Positions 42,704 through 54,767 of a DNA stretch of 64,000 bases are shown here, one piece after another. The notes under the pieces were generated by a model. It was not told where the DNA came from. It was given only the letters and a program-made list of their open reading frames with translations, and did no database searches. The number at the start of each line of letters is the position of its first letter. The stretch's first letter is position 1. A program made the position numbers and the translations under genes. The DNA comes from Antedon mediterranea (lineage: Eukaryota; Echinodermata; Crinoidea; Comatulida; Antedonidae), in NCBI RefSeq assembly GCF_964355755.1, contig NC_092675.1, positions 439,001-503,000 on the forward strand, written 5' to 3'.

Positions 42704-45700
42704 TCAGGGAAATTCATCGAGTAAATCCTCAAGAAATCGTGTTTCTGCTTCTTCAAGCAATCTAAAAATATGAAAAAGTAGAATAGATTGTTATCGTATA
42801 TCTAAATGTTCTTAATGATTGATAAACGCCTAATATTACGTCAATTAACCCCTCTTTTGAAAAAGATATTCATGTATTTATCCACAATAAGTGTGTGTCT
42901 GTAATATTTAATGCGTCTTATGTGTCAAAAACATGACTTGGTAGGACAAGTATACTATGAAGCGAATATGTTCGAATAGTCAGGTACTAAGAGAACATCA
43001 GCTTACCTATTGTTTACGATAATCGGTTTAAAAGTGTAATGTACTAAAAGAAGATTTTCTTTCAATAATAAGAGGATAATGAATAAATTTTACTTACTTG
43101 GTGTCCTCCAAAAGCTGGAATTCAATGGGAAAGTGGTCGCTAACATCCTTGGTCTGAAATGAGAATTATTTCAAAATGAGTAAAATGTATATTATAAATG
43201 AAGAATGGTCTAAAATGTGTTATCAAACGTCTATATATTGTAGGATAATCTCATTTTTTGTATTCCAAAAAGTGGACGCTGGTGATCCAAGTTTTACGGA
43301 TACGCGCCACCGGATTGAGTGCACATGATCATTAATTAAATGTTTTTTCCTGATGAATTTCCACCAGATCCCGCTTCCAACGTTAAGGTAAATTTTAATA
43401 TTGTCAGTATATTATATTTTGTTGGTCTCACTTGCCATCCAATAAGTATAGTATATTATTACTAAACACTTTAATAGGAAAAACATTTCCTTTCGATCGG
43501 TACCAGTTTTAAGGGTTCTTTTTCATTTCTAAATAAGAATCATTAAAGTGTATGCCTAAGAACATTGGTCTTTAGATGGAAAGATAATTCGAGAGAACTT
43601 ACCAAATCATATTCAAGAGCGTAAATAGCACTAAAATAGAAAATGGTAGCTGAACATGGTTTAATGCTTTTTGCGAGCAGTTCACCAGCTATAACAAATC
43701 TGAAAATAAACAGAAAACATTTAGAAAATACATGATAACGCACGATGACGTACAAGGCTTTGAATGTTTGTTTTTTCCTTTTTGTATTTTGTGAATCTCT
43801 GATAAATTATCACGTATTTTATTCGAATGACCGTACTCGAACCCTATGGTTAACATTGCTTGAACGCAACCCGCCAGCTTCGTAAAAGGTATGTATATTA
43901 AGTTTTATTGACTTTCTAAAATTTATAAAAAGTATTATCATTACTTTAATGTACCATATGATAGTATGTAAGTATTTATATATTTTGTATACATTGTATT
44001 TATTTATTTCTCTATTTATCTATTATAAAAAAATACATTAAGATTTACCTATCGTAAGCGCATTGAGAAGGTGAAACATTTGTATCTGCGTCATCGTCAA
44101 TAAGCCAAGTAAATCTTTTGTTCTTTAATCGATTGTCTTTCCAATCTCTGACATACGTACACCCCGCATTCAAGTCACCTGCTATTATAACATCCTATTT
44201 AATAATAATGATATTGACAATAATATTAGTTTGAAATGATACTTCATAATCAATTCCATAATGATAATATCCATTTATATGTTTTCCTCAGTAGGCCTAT
44301 TTACAATGTTCTAAGAAGTAGGCCTATACAATTTTATTGTGTACAATATTCTAACAAATAATTTTTTTCAGTGTGGACAATTGAGACCTGTATTTGGTGC
44401 AGTTTATATATAGATACTTTAAATAGATAATAGGCCTATATGTGGAAACAATTAAATATTAAGTCATCTTATAAGTTCATCTTGTATCGTTTTACAAAGC
44501 TTTTTATTTAAAGCCCAATAAACACATGTACGTGAACCGACCTCCTGCAAAGGTCTGAATTTATTTATTTTTCTTGATTCGACCCATGAATAAAGATCTT
44601 ACCTTTAGTCCCCACTTATTTGTTATATCGTCATAAACATCTGCCAAACTGTCAATTTCGTCAAATGCTTTAGTTGGTTTTGTGTGAACTCCAACCACAG
44701 CAAAGTCTTTTACAACTAAAAAGAACAAACTGATTTAATTATGCCAAGCAAGATTGTTTTAAACCATGATTATTGTTTTGTTTGCAGTGAGTACGATAAT
44801 AAACTAACTTTACGATAAGAACCAACGCGCGTTTGTGGATATTACGTCATGTCTGGTGACGTCATTTGATTGGATTTAAAAATTGTATTTTTATTAGAAA
44901 TAGCATAAATGATTATTCTAGTTCTAGATTGAAAAGTTTTCTTATTTCTTTTATATTAGAAAAATGTATTTTTATATAAGTTATCGTCGATCGTTATTGT
45001 CCTAAAAATAAATTTTAAATGTGGATTCTTACTTGTCCAAGGACATTTAAAACGAACTATAAACGGTTCGCGCTCAAATGTATCCACCTGAAGTTCTTCG
45101 TCACCGTCGTCGTATTCGTATGAATCAGTCACCTCAAAATAATAGGACCTGCAATTGATAAATAGAGAAAATGAAATTGGGTTTCTCATTTGACCATCTA
45201 GTGAAAAATCGGCTTTACTGATTATATGAATATTTACACAGTACCGATACAGTGTTGTATAGTAAACAGAAATAGCCTGCTTACTTATAGAAATATGCAT
45301 ATTGTTCTTTGGATGACGTCCTTCCAACTCTGCTGCTTATTATCATGCTGTATTCATCTGAAGAATAACTGCAGGTTGCAAAAAGATACATTTTAACAAA
45401 TAGAATATTTTTTATTATATATACTGTACATTAATAATCAATTAATTCAGTTTGTATACTCTCTTTGTAAGTAATGGTAAACCTGTCTGGCTACTTCAGT
45501 TACTTTGCTGCAAGCTACACATAGTAACTAGACATTAACTCGGATAGTATCTGAATCCATGTGATTGAAATGTAAAAAGGCACAGTAGATATTCTACAGT
45601 GGTCTTAATAAAGTCAAATGGTTGGAGAAAAACACTAGATTAGTCAAATTTGCTAATATAGTGTTTTTTTTAACATTTTAAATAAAAATGACATGATGAA

Positions 45701-46951
45701 AAAAGTTTCATTCATTTTTGTCCTTGATGATTTAAAAAAATAGTTCGCCATTGCTTCCTTAAGGTCCATTTATACTATGAAACGGGGATTGACGGTAACA
45801 GAAATGAATATGTATGTTTCTTTCAGAAAACAAAGAAATTAGAAAAGTTTTCATCATATGTAGAACTGTAGGACTTATATTATGCTGTCTTTGATGAAAA
45901 TAATATATCAACACGTCCAGTGACGATACAACGATGTTATTGTTCGTGTTGGTCATGACGTGTCGTCATTTGATTTGGATTTCAAACCATATTATTTTAT
46001 CAAAGATAACATAAATGGTTATAGGCCTAGTTCTAAAATACATTTTGTTTTATGTAAGAGAATGTATGTTTATCTAGTTATCGTCGATCGTTATCGTGCT
46101 AGTGTGTAGCAGCCTTGTTATACAGAAATGTATGGGAATAAAACAATACCTGTTTAATGATTGAATTAGTTCCACAATGGCTGTACCAGATTTGTCACGG
46201 ATTTCCTGAATTAGAACTAAGTCATAACGGTTTAGGATCTATAACATAAAATAATAATATACATTTTAAAAATGTATTATGAACCTAAACATTTTTCAAA
46301 AATACTATTTTATAAGTGTCCATCGTGATAAGATCAATAATAGGGCCTACAACTCAACATGGAAACATTTTATATAAAAACCTTAGTTTCGTTGTCAACA
46401 CATGGAATAACGGTTACTGTAGCATTTCAAGACTTCAAGATCTGAACGATGCTTATGTAAGGGGAAATCAGTATAATCCAGCATACTTTATATAGTATTC
46501 AGTGTGTGTATTATACCACATATACACTAGTCTTGATACTATGTACTATAAGCAAGGGCTTATTGTTAGATAATTTGGAATCGGTAGAAAAGTATATACA
46601 TTGTTGAATCTTATTTGCTTCCGTATATATTTCAACGCGATCTGAAATGGGTGTGCAAGCGTTTTCTTTGTTCTTTATTGGTATACATTATATTAACAGG
46701 GAACTACAAGTAACCATCATCATTCACGAAAAATAATGTTGTTAAAAGACAACTATAGCTGGTGAACTTAAACCATAATAAACGGGACTTACCTGTACAA
46801 GTTGTTCCACTACGTCTGGTTTGCCAATTTTTGCTTTTCCAAATAGCTTTATATTAAACGCTCCAATCCTTAGTGATTTAGCAAACGTAATTGTCGTATG
46901 GAAGGTAAATATTATACCAATCACAAGTAGTATTTTTGTTGACGTTACCAT
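42704..46951 (-). CDS. DNase I-family secreted endonuclease (DNase1/1L3-like)
   Basis: Nine coding exons: 46793-46951, 46150-46238, 45285-45368, 45033-45148, 44603-44715, 44049-44194, 43603-43699, 43098-43153, 42704-42761; all GT-AG with matching phases, giving 918 bp and 305 residues. Residues 1 to about 24 are a signal peptide, then SLRIGAFNIKLFG begins the nuclease. Catalytic elements: IQEIRD (E65), VGVHTKP (H160), GDLNAGC (D194, N196) and SDHFPIEF (D274, H275). C199 and the Cys of QCAYDR fit the conserved structural disulfide. The small second disulfide loop of pancreatic DNase I is absent (DDGDEELQVDTFEREPF has no Cys), as in DNase1-like proteins. The C-terminus is a short acidic tail rather than a basic one. 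Expected role: Ca/Mg-dependent cleavage of extracellular DNA. The acceptor at 45368 was chosen because it is the one that keeps the frame. Confidence 0.9.
44849..45006. repeat. Repeat in DNase gene intron 4
   Basis: GACGTCATTTGATTGGATTT, ATAGCATAAATG, CTAGTTCTAGA and TAAGTTATCGTCGATCGTTA also occur, in the same order and orientation, at 45955-46107 in intron 2. Unknown element or intragenic duplication. Confidence 0.7.
45955..46107. repeat. Repeat in DNase gene intron 2
   Basis: Partner of 44849-45006: GTCGTCATTTGATTTGGATT, ATAACATAAATGGTTATAGG, TCTAGTTATCGTCGATCGTT. Roughly 75 per cent alike by eye. Confidence 0.7.
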
Positions 46952-47818
46952 TGTGATAGGCCTAAATTTACTCCACTCGAACAGATACTTTCCACTGTAA
47001 GTCCTTCAATCATATACGCGCTACCTTTTTATAGACTAATTCCGGGCCAACCCAATGACAATGCATGAATAGATTGTTTTTACCAATGCGAAAGTAAGTA
47101 CTGGGAGTACAATCAAAAGAACCTTTATTATTCAAATGCTTTCACCCATCTCATTAACTTCCGATTTCTTGAAAGAATTTTTACTCTAAAGAATAGCCTA
47201 AAAAAATACAGTTATTGTTTAAATATTCATGGCGAAAACAATAATAGTGTGTGGATAGTTTAGTAAAAGTATACTTTCTTTTAATCAATGCTCATGGTTG
47301 ATAAATGGCTTATATACCTCCATGGTTGATCTCATTCTAGCCTTCCCTGATTACTGCAACCATACCATACCTCCATGCTGCAACAGGATTAGATTGTCAG
47401 TTGAAGCGATACCATGACCAAAGGAGTGCCACGAGCATAAAGGAACCCACTGTTTCAAAGCAATGATTATTTTTTCATCGTTATCGATATTGGATGTAAA
47501 TAAATATTTAAGTTCCAGAAGAAGGTGTTCCTTTAGAAACAACATGTTTAAGCACGTTTTTTTCTTTAAAAAAAAAAATGTTTAAGCACGTTTACACACT
47601 CCCTGGTTAAAGTAATATTTTATTTGGTGAGAACACATTCTTATAGTTATATTATTTCGGACACCTACATTTAGAACGGTCAAATAAGAAGAAAAAACAC
47701 AACATCAATAGTATAAACATTTAAAATTATATGTAGGCTACAGTATAAACAACATAAGAGTAAAACAGTAGCGGAAAAATCAGGGAAAAACTAAGTACCA
47801 TAATAGTGCACTATTAAA
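46952..47818. other. Interval between the DNase gene and the first SDR gene
   Basis: Holds the presumed DNase promoter/5' UTR (immediately above 46951) and the 3' flank of the first SDR gene. No gene, TATA box or terminator could be supported. Confidence 0.5.
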
Positions 47819-50171
47819 TCAATGCGCCTTAAGAAAGGCAGGAAGAGGTAACGCCTTCATTAATTGAATGAACTGACGATCACTTATCCACGATGGAAGC
47901 ACTCTCATACAATAAATGGGAAAATACGTCATGTACAAACCACCGACGAGGTAGCGATGACGTGGTGTTCTTGATGTTACACTATCAACCATACTATCCA
48001 CGACTGGTGTTGCATCTCCGTAGCAATATTCTCGGTCTTTCCTGTAGAAGTCGGATATTCCATCCTGATGTTCTTTTCCATAATCGTCCTTAACATCTTC
48101 TTGAACGTTTTTCCATAACTCTTCAGAAATGCGATCAACATAGTTAAGTCCTATATTAGTTGCCTTTCCGTACTGACCAGGTTCAATGAGACATACCTAA
48201 TAATATTTTGAATATTAGTTTTAATAGTTTTAGAATTAATCAATTTCAATATTCATTTCAATAATATAGCATTTATTGTTCGTACGTATTATACTTCCGT
48301 ACTTGATATATGATTATTTTGCTATCTGCTGCTAAATGTAAAGGATATACCGTATATGCCTACCTTTACGCCCCATGGACTCATCTCGTAGCGTAATGTA
48401 TCGTTAAAACATTCAATAGCGTACTTGGTCATACAGTAGGCACCGTTTCCTGGAATTGTAGACAATCCTGAGATACTTCCAACGTTAACAACACGACCTA
48501 CACGACCAATTATAAAGAAGAAAATATTCTTTAAAATGTCATTATTGTAAACAGGCTGTTTCCGAGAAAGGTATTATTAAACATCTTGAACAATATAACT
48601 TCATCTGTCGTCATCGCATTATTTATCAACCTCATTATCTTTAATTATGAGTATAGGCCTACCTTTGCATCGTCGTATCATTGGTAGAAATGCCTTAGTG
48701 ACTCTAATCGTTCCGTATACATTAACTTCAGCAATGCGTTTGATCGTCTCTATTTGTATTATTTCAATTTCTCCGTACGTCCATATACCGGCATTATTTA
48801 CGATGGCCCACAAACCTTGGATTAAACATTATCAGCAAACAATTACTCATGAATAACCATAAACACTTTCATAATGTTATAAAAACATTTCTTTAGATAT
48901 GATGCGTTAGCCAAACTCACATTTTTTCAAATGAAAAGAAAAAAGCTCACTGGATCACAGTATCTCCTGGTTTGCATACGTTTTGGCGAGAATAGCAGCA
49001 CTGTAGGAAGGGAACTTAGGGACGAAAAAAACATATTCCATCATTGGCTCTTGAGCCTAATGTTGACCAATAGTCGACATTATGTCTATTCGGTCACATA
49101 GGATAACAGCAACAACTCACCAATATCGTTACGAAATGAATAGGTTATGGAATGGATACGTAAGGAATGAATATGTTAAGAAATGAATATGCTAAGAAAT
49201 GAATATGCTAAGAAATGAATATGTTAAGAAATGAATATGCTAAGAAATGAATATGTTAAGAAATGAATATGTTAAGAAATGAATATGTTAAGAAATGAAT
49301 ATGCTAAGAAATGAATATGCTAAGAAATGAATATGTTAAGAAATGAATATGCTAAGAAATGAATATGTTAAGAAATGAATATGTTAAGAAATGAATATGC
49401 TAAGAAATGAATATGCTAAGAAATGAATATGCTAAGAAATGAATATGCTAAGAAATGAATATGAAATGAATATGAAAATGAATGTGTTAAGAAATGGATA
49501 TGATAGGAAATGAAAATGAATATATGTTTACGAAATGATTATTTTATGAAATGTTTTTATGAAATGAATATATATTAGTCATAATAAAAGAAAAAAAACT
49601 TACCAACATCTTGAGGAAGTGACTTCTGTATCGTTTCTTTAGCAGCCAATACAGATTCTTCAGATGTGATATCACATTCAACTATTGTCAGCCGACTCGT
49701 TGATGACGTTTTCAGTAATCTAGCGTGTTTATGCTCTATGCAATTGAATGTAGATTTATTTAGTAAAATATGATTCATGCATTTCAATGTAGCTATAAGA
49801 GCGTATTATATCCACTGTTGACACTGGGGGTGCAGTTGGCACATTGTAAAAGGCAGAAATCACTAAATGATTAACACGACCGATGCATGCTAGTTGTACT
49901 TACCCGGGAATAAGCAACCTGCATATACAAGGTAGCCAAGTTGATCTAATCTCAGAGCTAGACTGTGACCAAAGCCTGTATCACAACCCGTTATAAACAC
50001 TGCCTTGTTGCTAGGACTGAGCCTTCCTCTCGGTAATGCTTTGGATCCTATGTAAATGCCAATACTTATAAATGAAACTGCTACAATATATTCTGTTAAA
50101 ATAAAGCAACAGCATCCTAAAAGTAAGCAGAACACCATAAGTGAAATATAAGTTAAATTTCCAACAGCCAT
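47819..50171 (-). CDS. SDR9C-type membrane dehydrogenase, tandem copy A
   Basis: Five coding exons: 49904-50171, 49604-49735, 48663-48815, 48364-48497, 47819-48196 (1065 bp, 354 residues). A hydrophobic N-terminus (residues about 8-42, two membrane segments) precedes a Rossmann dehydrogenase. Motifs: TGCDTGFG cofactor loop (61-68), [13 protein letters not shown] (139-143), VNVGSISG with the likely catalytic Ser192, and YCMTK with Tyr205/Lys209. [19 protein letters not shown] and the TGCDxGFGxxLAxxLxxxGxxVxAGCL pattern place it in the family holding retinol dehydrogenases, 17-beta-HSD6 and 3-hydroxybutyrate dehydrogenase 1. The substrate cannot be told; NAD(H) or NADP(H) oxidoreduction of a steroid, retinoid or hydroxy-acid at a membrane is expected. 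Exon lengths match copies B and C. Exon 2 begins with its own sequence ([10 protein letters not shown]) where B and C share DRENA. Confidence 0.9.
49160..49470. repeat. 16-bp minisatellite in SDR copy A intron 2
   Basis: About 20 units of GAATATG(C/T)TAAGAAAT in tandem, with degenerate units on both sides (GGAATGGATACGTAAG; ATGAAATGAATATGAAAA). Confidence 0.95.
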
Positions 50172-50965
50172 TTGAATACAGAACTTCAGCCCGGTTCTAA
50201 AATAGACTTTATGTACATAAGTAGGTAAGCGGCCGTTGAGTACAAACGTGATTGATAAATATTAATAATATCATTTATTTTTGTCAATAGGTTGTGCTTA
50301 CATTTTGATAACATTGTATGTTGTGTTGGCCTCTATCAGTGCACACAGCAACAATGATTGAGATGCGGCTAGAACAAGACACAAAGGTGATTTGATATTT
50401 AAAAATTATCGCAATCCGTTGAAGGCAACAATTGATATCGATTATGTCCCTTTGTAGTTTCTAAACTAATTTATTTAGTGGGAATATTCCAGTAAAGCAA
50501 ATTTACGATGATTGAAGACTTTTTAAACAATTTTATTTCCTTTTTATTACTGATTGAAGCTGTAGCTGACTCAACAAGTTTTAACAAGAAATAGGCCTAT
50601 TTCTTACAAAAAACGCCTCTCGTCTTTTTGCCGTAACAATTTTAATTATTGTTCTCTCTTCATAAAATGATGCCTTTTTATTGATATTCTATTCAATAAT
50701 TTTAGAAATAATGAGTTATTATCAATTATTTTTGTTTAAAACAATCAGTAGTAAACATTTTAACATAAACATAAATATAGTCTTAAATGAGTCCTTAACT
50801 AAACTACTTGCCTAACGGCGCGGCGCGAAGAACTATAAAGCTTCCGAACGTGTGATGACATTACCGCACTCCTCGAACAATCCCTATGTCGTATGTCTAA
50901 TGTATCTTTTCTATTCTTTTAAAATTCTCGATAATTAATAAATTTCAATCAATAATATCAAAATG
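50172..50965. other. Spacer between SDR copies A and B
   Basis: Non-coding. Upstream region of copy A and 3' flank of copy B. No motif beyond scattered TAGGCCTA was recognised. Confidence 0.5.
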
Positions 50966-53595
50966 TTATTTATTGATGTAACGTTTGAGGTAGGCTGGTA
51001 GAGGTACCATATAATTCATTATTCCAATGTATTGATGATCACCTAACCACGATGGAATTAACTCCATCGCATATACTTGTAAATACGTCATGATCAAACC
51101 GCCGACGAGGTAGCGATGACGTGGTGTTCTTGATGTTATACTATCAACCATACTATTCACGACTGGTGTTGCAGCTCCATAGCAATATTCTCGGCCTTTC
51201 TTGTAGATGTTTGTAATTCCGTCTTGATGTTCTTTTCCATAATCTTCCTTAACATCTTCTGGAACGTTTTTCCATATCTCTTCAGATATATTCTCAATAT
51301 TGTTAATTCCTATATTAGTAGATTTTCCGTACTGACCAGGTTCAATGAGGCATACCTATTATTAATAAGTAAAAACAAAAACAAGTCACATTTCAATGAT
51401 TAGGCCTATAATTAGGTTTAACTTCATCACAGTAAGAGCTTGGTTGTGATGCGATATCTGTTCCAATTTTATTAATCTTTGTTCAAACCAGCATACGAAC
51501 CTTTAAGCTCTGTCTATACTATCAAACTAGTTTGACAAAAAGTGTGATGTGCCTAAATATGGTGATATGATGTCATTGTGTCCATATACGGGCACATCAC
51601 ATTTTGTTGTATTGTATTTAGTTTTTGTTTCGTGTTTTAGTTAAAGTTAAAGTTTTATTTAAATATATATATTTAATACCGTATCTTTGATAGCATTTTA
51701 ATGAATAAAGGAATGTTTGAAAACTTATAAGAATGTTACCTTTACGCCCCATGGACTCATTTCGTAGCGTAATGTATCGTTAAAACATTCAATCGCGTAC
51801 TTGGTCATACAGTAGGCACCGCCTCCTGGAATTGCAGATATCCGTCCCCCAAGACTCCCGACGTTGACAACACGACCTATAAAATTACATTCTTTTATAT
51901 TCAGAAATATCAGTACTGCATCTATATTATCTATTTATATATTTTTTACACTAAGAAAGAGAGTACTGTACATTTCCCTAATCTAACATAGAAAGATCGT
52001 ATAATTTCAAATGTGTACATATTATTTATTTTGTTCAAAATAGCAAACGTAGAGTACATTGTATACAAGTAGTAATACCTTTACATCGTCGTATTATCGG
52101 TAGAAATGCCTTAGTAACTCTAATCGTTCCGTATACATTAACTTCAGCAATGCGTTTGATCGTCTCCATCTGTGTTATCTCAATTTCTCCGTATGTCCAT
52201 ACACCGGCATTATTTACAATCGCCCACAAACCTTTAAAAAGTACAATTTGTTTGAAATTTGACTCTTAGATACATTGCAGTATGTTAATTAAGAATGAGA
52301 AAGAATGCAAAAGCCAAAGCTGCGTACCATCTAATTAATTAATTAATTTGAATAAAGATGCACGAACAACCTATCCACCATACGCATACACTCCTACCTT
52401 TAAAACAACCTATCCACCATACGCATACACTCCTACCTTTAAAACCAGTAAATTATCTATACTACTCAGGCGTATTCACATTATTGTTTTGCTTATTAAT
52501 ATTGGGAAATCTTTCTAACGTTAAATGATACTATTCGTTCAATGTCAGTGAAGGTGATGTTCTGTTCTTCTACTAGAGCATAAGGTTTTGCTTAATGACA
52601 ATGACAAACCAATAAGGTTCAAGAGAGCACTTACAGAAACCTTTAGGAAGTGACTTTTGTATCGTTTCTTTAGCAGACAACACAGATTCTTCAGATGTGA
52701 TATCACATGCAACTATTGTCAGACGATTAGTAGTTGATGACGTGCTCAGTAATCTTGCGTTTTCACGATCTAAACAAACCCAATAATCTGAGTACGGTAT
52801 GTTGAGCCGTGGAATGTGCAAAAAGTCACATTCGTGCAAACAACCATTGTGCAAACATGTTGAACTCAAATGTGCAAACAACCACATTTGTGCAAACATG
52901 TCACCTTCAAATGTGCAAATCTGCAGAAATGTATAATCCACTAATGTGCAAACATCACGCCATTAGATGTAAAAAGGATCATAATTTGACGTTAAAAATG
53001 TTCAAAAGAAATTCTACAAAATGTGCATTCAACAGAGTACTTAATGGATACTGTCGTATACTCATTTTAAAGTGCTGCATGCACATGATCTTAGACCTGT
53101 ATGCATGGTCTCTGTTAAATATTAAGAGTATATTGGGAAAAAATTGTTCAGTGCTTTAAAAATACTTTAAATACGCCATAAGCCTAGAAATTTGAATTTC
53201 TTTCCGGATCATGTCCTACTGATACAGTACAGTGCTCCATGCAATCCAGGCTCACGTACCCGTACCTGTTTACAGAATGCAAGGCATTGTCGTTTATGAA
53301 TAATATTGTATGTAGCATTGTACTTACCCGGGAATAAGCAACCTGCATATACAAGGTAGCCAAGTTGATCTAATCTCAGGGCTAGACTGTGACCAAAGCC
53401 TGTATCACACCCCGTTATAAACACTGCCTTGTTGCTAGGACTGAGCCTCCCTCTCGGTAATGCTTTGGATCCTACGTAAATACCAACAATCATCAAAACA
53501 ATTGCTACAATGTATTCTGTTACGATAAAGCAACAGTATCCTAAAATTAAGCAGAACATCATTAATGAAATGTAAGTTGAATTTCCGACAGCCAT
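50966..53595 (-). CDS. SDR9C-type membrane dehydrogenase, tandem copy B
   Basis: Five coding exons: 53328-53595, 52635-52769, 52079-52231, 51740-51876, 50966-51355 (1083 bp, 360 residues). Same plan as copy A: hydrophobic N-terminus, [18 protein letters not shown] and LIEPGQ. Differences: exon 4 is one codon longer ([20 protein letters not shown]), exon 2 ends KGFC instead of QDVG, and the C-terminus is longer, ending [11 protein letters not shown]. The first exon is almost identical to A and C from [15 protein letters not shown] onward, whereas the membrane segment varies ([18 protein letters not shown]). Same orientation as the neighbouring copies; function as for copy A. Confidence 0.9.
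51504..51612. mobile_element. MITE of the AAAGCTCTGTCTACAC family, 3'-truncated copy
   Basis: Begins TAAGCTCTGTCTATACTATC and contains AAACTAGTTTGAC, GTGATGTGCCTAAATATGG and GGGCACATCACATTTTG, but the second inverted end is missing. It lies in intron 4 of the second SDR gene. Confidence 0.8.
52366..52443. repeat. 39-bp tandem duplication
   Basis: ACAACCTATCCACCATACGC + ATACACTCCTACCTTTAAA occurs twice in a row in intron 2 of SDR copy B. Confidence 0.95.
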
Positions 53596-54767
53596 GATTG
53601 AATTTCCGACTTCAGCAAATATCCAGTAGACCCTTATCTACAGACTGTTGAATGTCGTAATACAATACAGCACTGTAAATAAAACATTGTATTGAGTATG
53701 CCCCAGAAACTACTGTATACGCAAAAAATCTTTGCTATTCACCACAATTAATCAACCTTAAATTGGTTTAAGGGCATTTAAAAACTGAACACCATTCAGT
53801 CTTAAATGCTCTTAAAACCACAATATTTTTACCATATAGTACCATCGTATACTCATCAATAATCATCTGCTTCAATTGTTAATCTGTATGGGTATGTTAT
53901 GGCATATCTATATACAGTATAAATTTACGTAAGGGTGTAAAATTCGGTAAATCGCGCGTTACTTCTAGAATGTTTACTCGATGGTAGGCCCAATATAAAG
54001 TTGATTCGCCTAAAGACCATGTTTACTAATTAAGTTGAATTAGATAATTAGTTAGACAATTAAAACGGATTTAGGCTCAAAGATTTTGCCCAAATAGGGG
54101 TGATTTCCGATCCGTGGTATACAATGTCTAATGGAAGTCGATGCTGAAAAATACCCGCAAGTGAGTTGACCAATCACAATTAGTGATAATCATCCAACCT
54201 GTTTCTTGTCGTAGGTGAACTTGTTTGCGTCTACGTGTTTGCGTTACGTCTTCAGTTGGTAGGCCTACAGTACCAAGCTTTTTAGGCGTGTTGTCTATTT
54301 AAATAGACGTCCCTAATTTCGTTGGAAAAAAATTGGAAATGTGTAACGCTTGGCATTTCGTGTCATTTCGTGTTGCGAAAATATGGAATGTTAGTTTTAT
54401 TTACTACGGTACTTTTTGTCTTTCGTTCGCTTGCATATTTTTAGTTAATATTCTCGTTTATAATTATTTTATTTAACGTTATTGACTGATATAAAATAAA
54501 TATAAATAAATAATAATTCTTATATCTCTAAATGTCTCAAAATATCTGGGACATTCTTAACTTACTTTACACGGACGCTATCTCTATCATTAATCCGAAG
54601 TGCCTTACTTATTTTATACGTTGTGCATATATGCAAAAACAATCCTTTATTAGATTTATGGAAATGAGATAACAACATTTATTACAGGCATATGGTGCAT
54701 ATTCTCATCTATACTGCAAATTAATAACAAATAATAAATGCTTATAGAAATAAATTTAAAATAATAT
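53596..54767. other. Spacer between SDR copies B and C
   Basis: Non-coding apart from the dispersed repeat at 53945-54157. Immediately upstream of copy B the phrase TGAATTTCCGACAGCCATGA overlaps a second ATTGAATTTCCGACTTCAGC, a short local duplication around the start codon. Confidence 0.55.
53945..54157. repeat. Dispersed ~215-bp repeat, copy between SDR genes
   Basis: Second copy of the 41746-41985 repeat, about 80 per cent alike by eye. It lies between the second and third SDR genes. No terminal inverted repeats were seen. Confidence 0.8.

Noticed and set aside
49160-49470. CRISPR-like regular repeat
   Set aside because: Units of 16 bp are directly adjacent with no spacers, inside an intron of an animal gene; it is a minisatellite. 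The same applies to 6193-6717.
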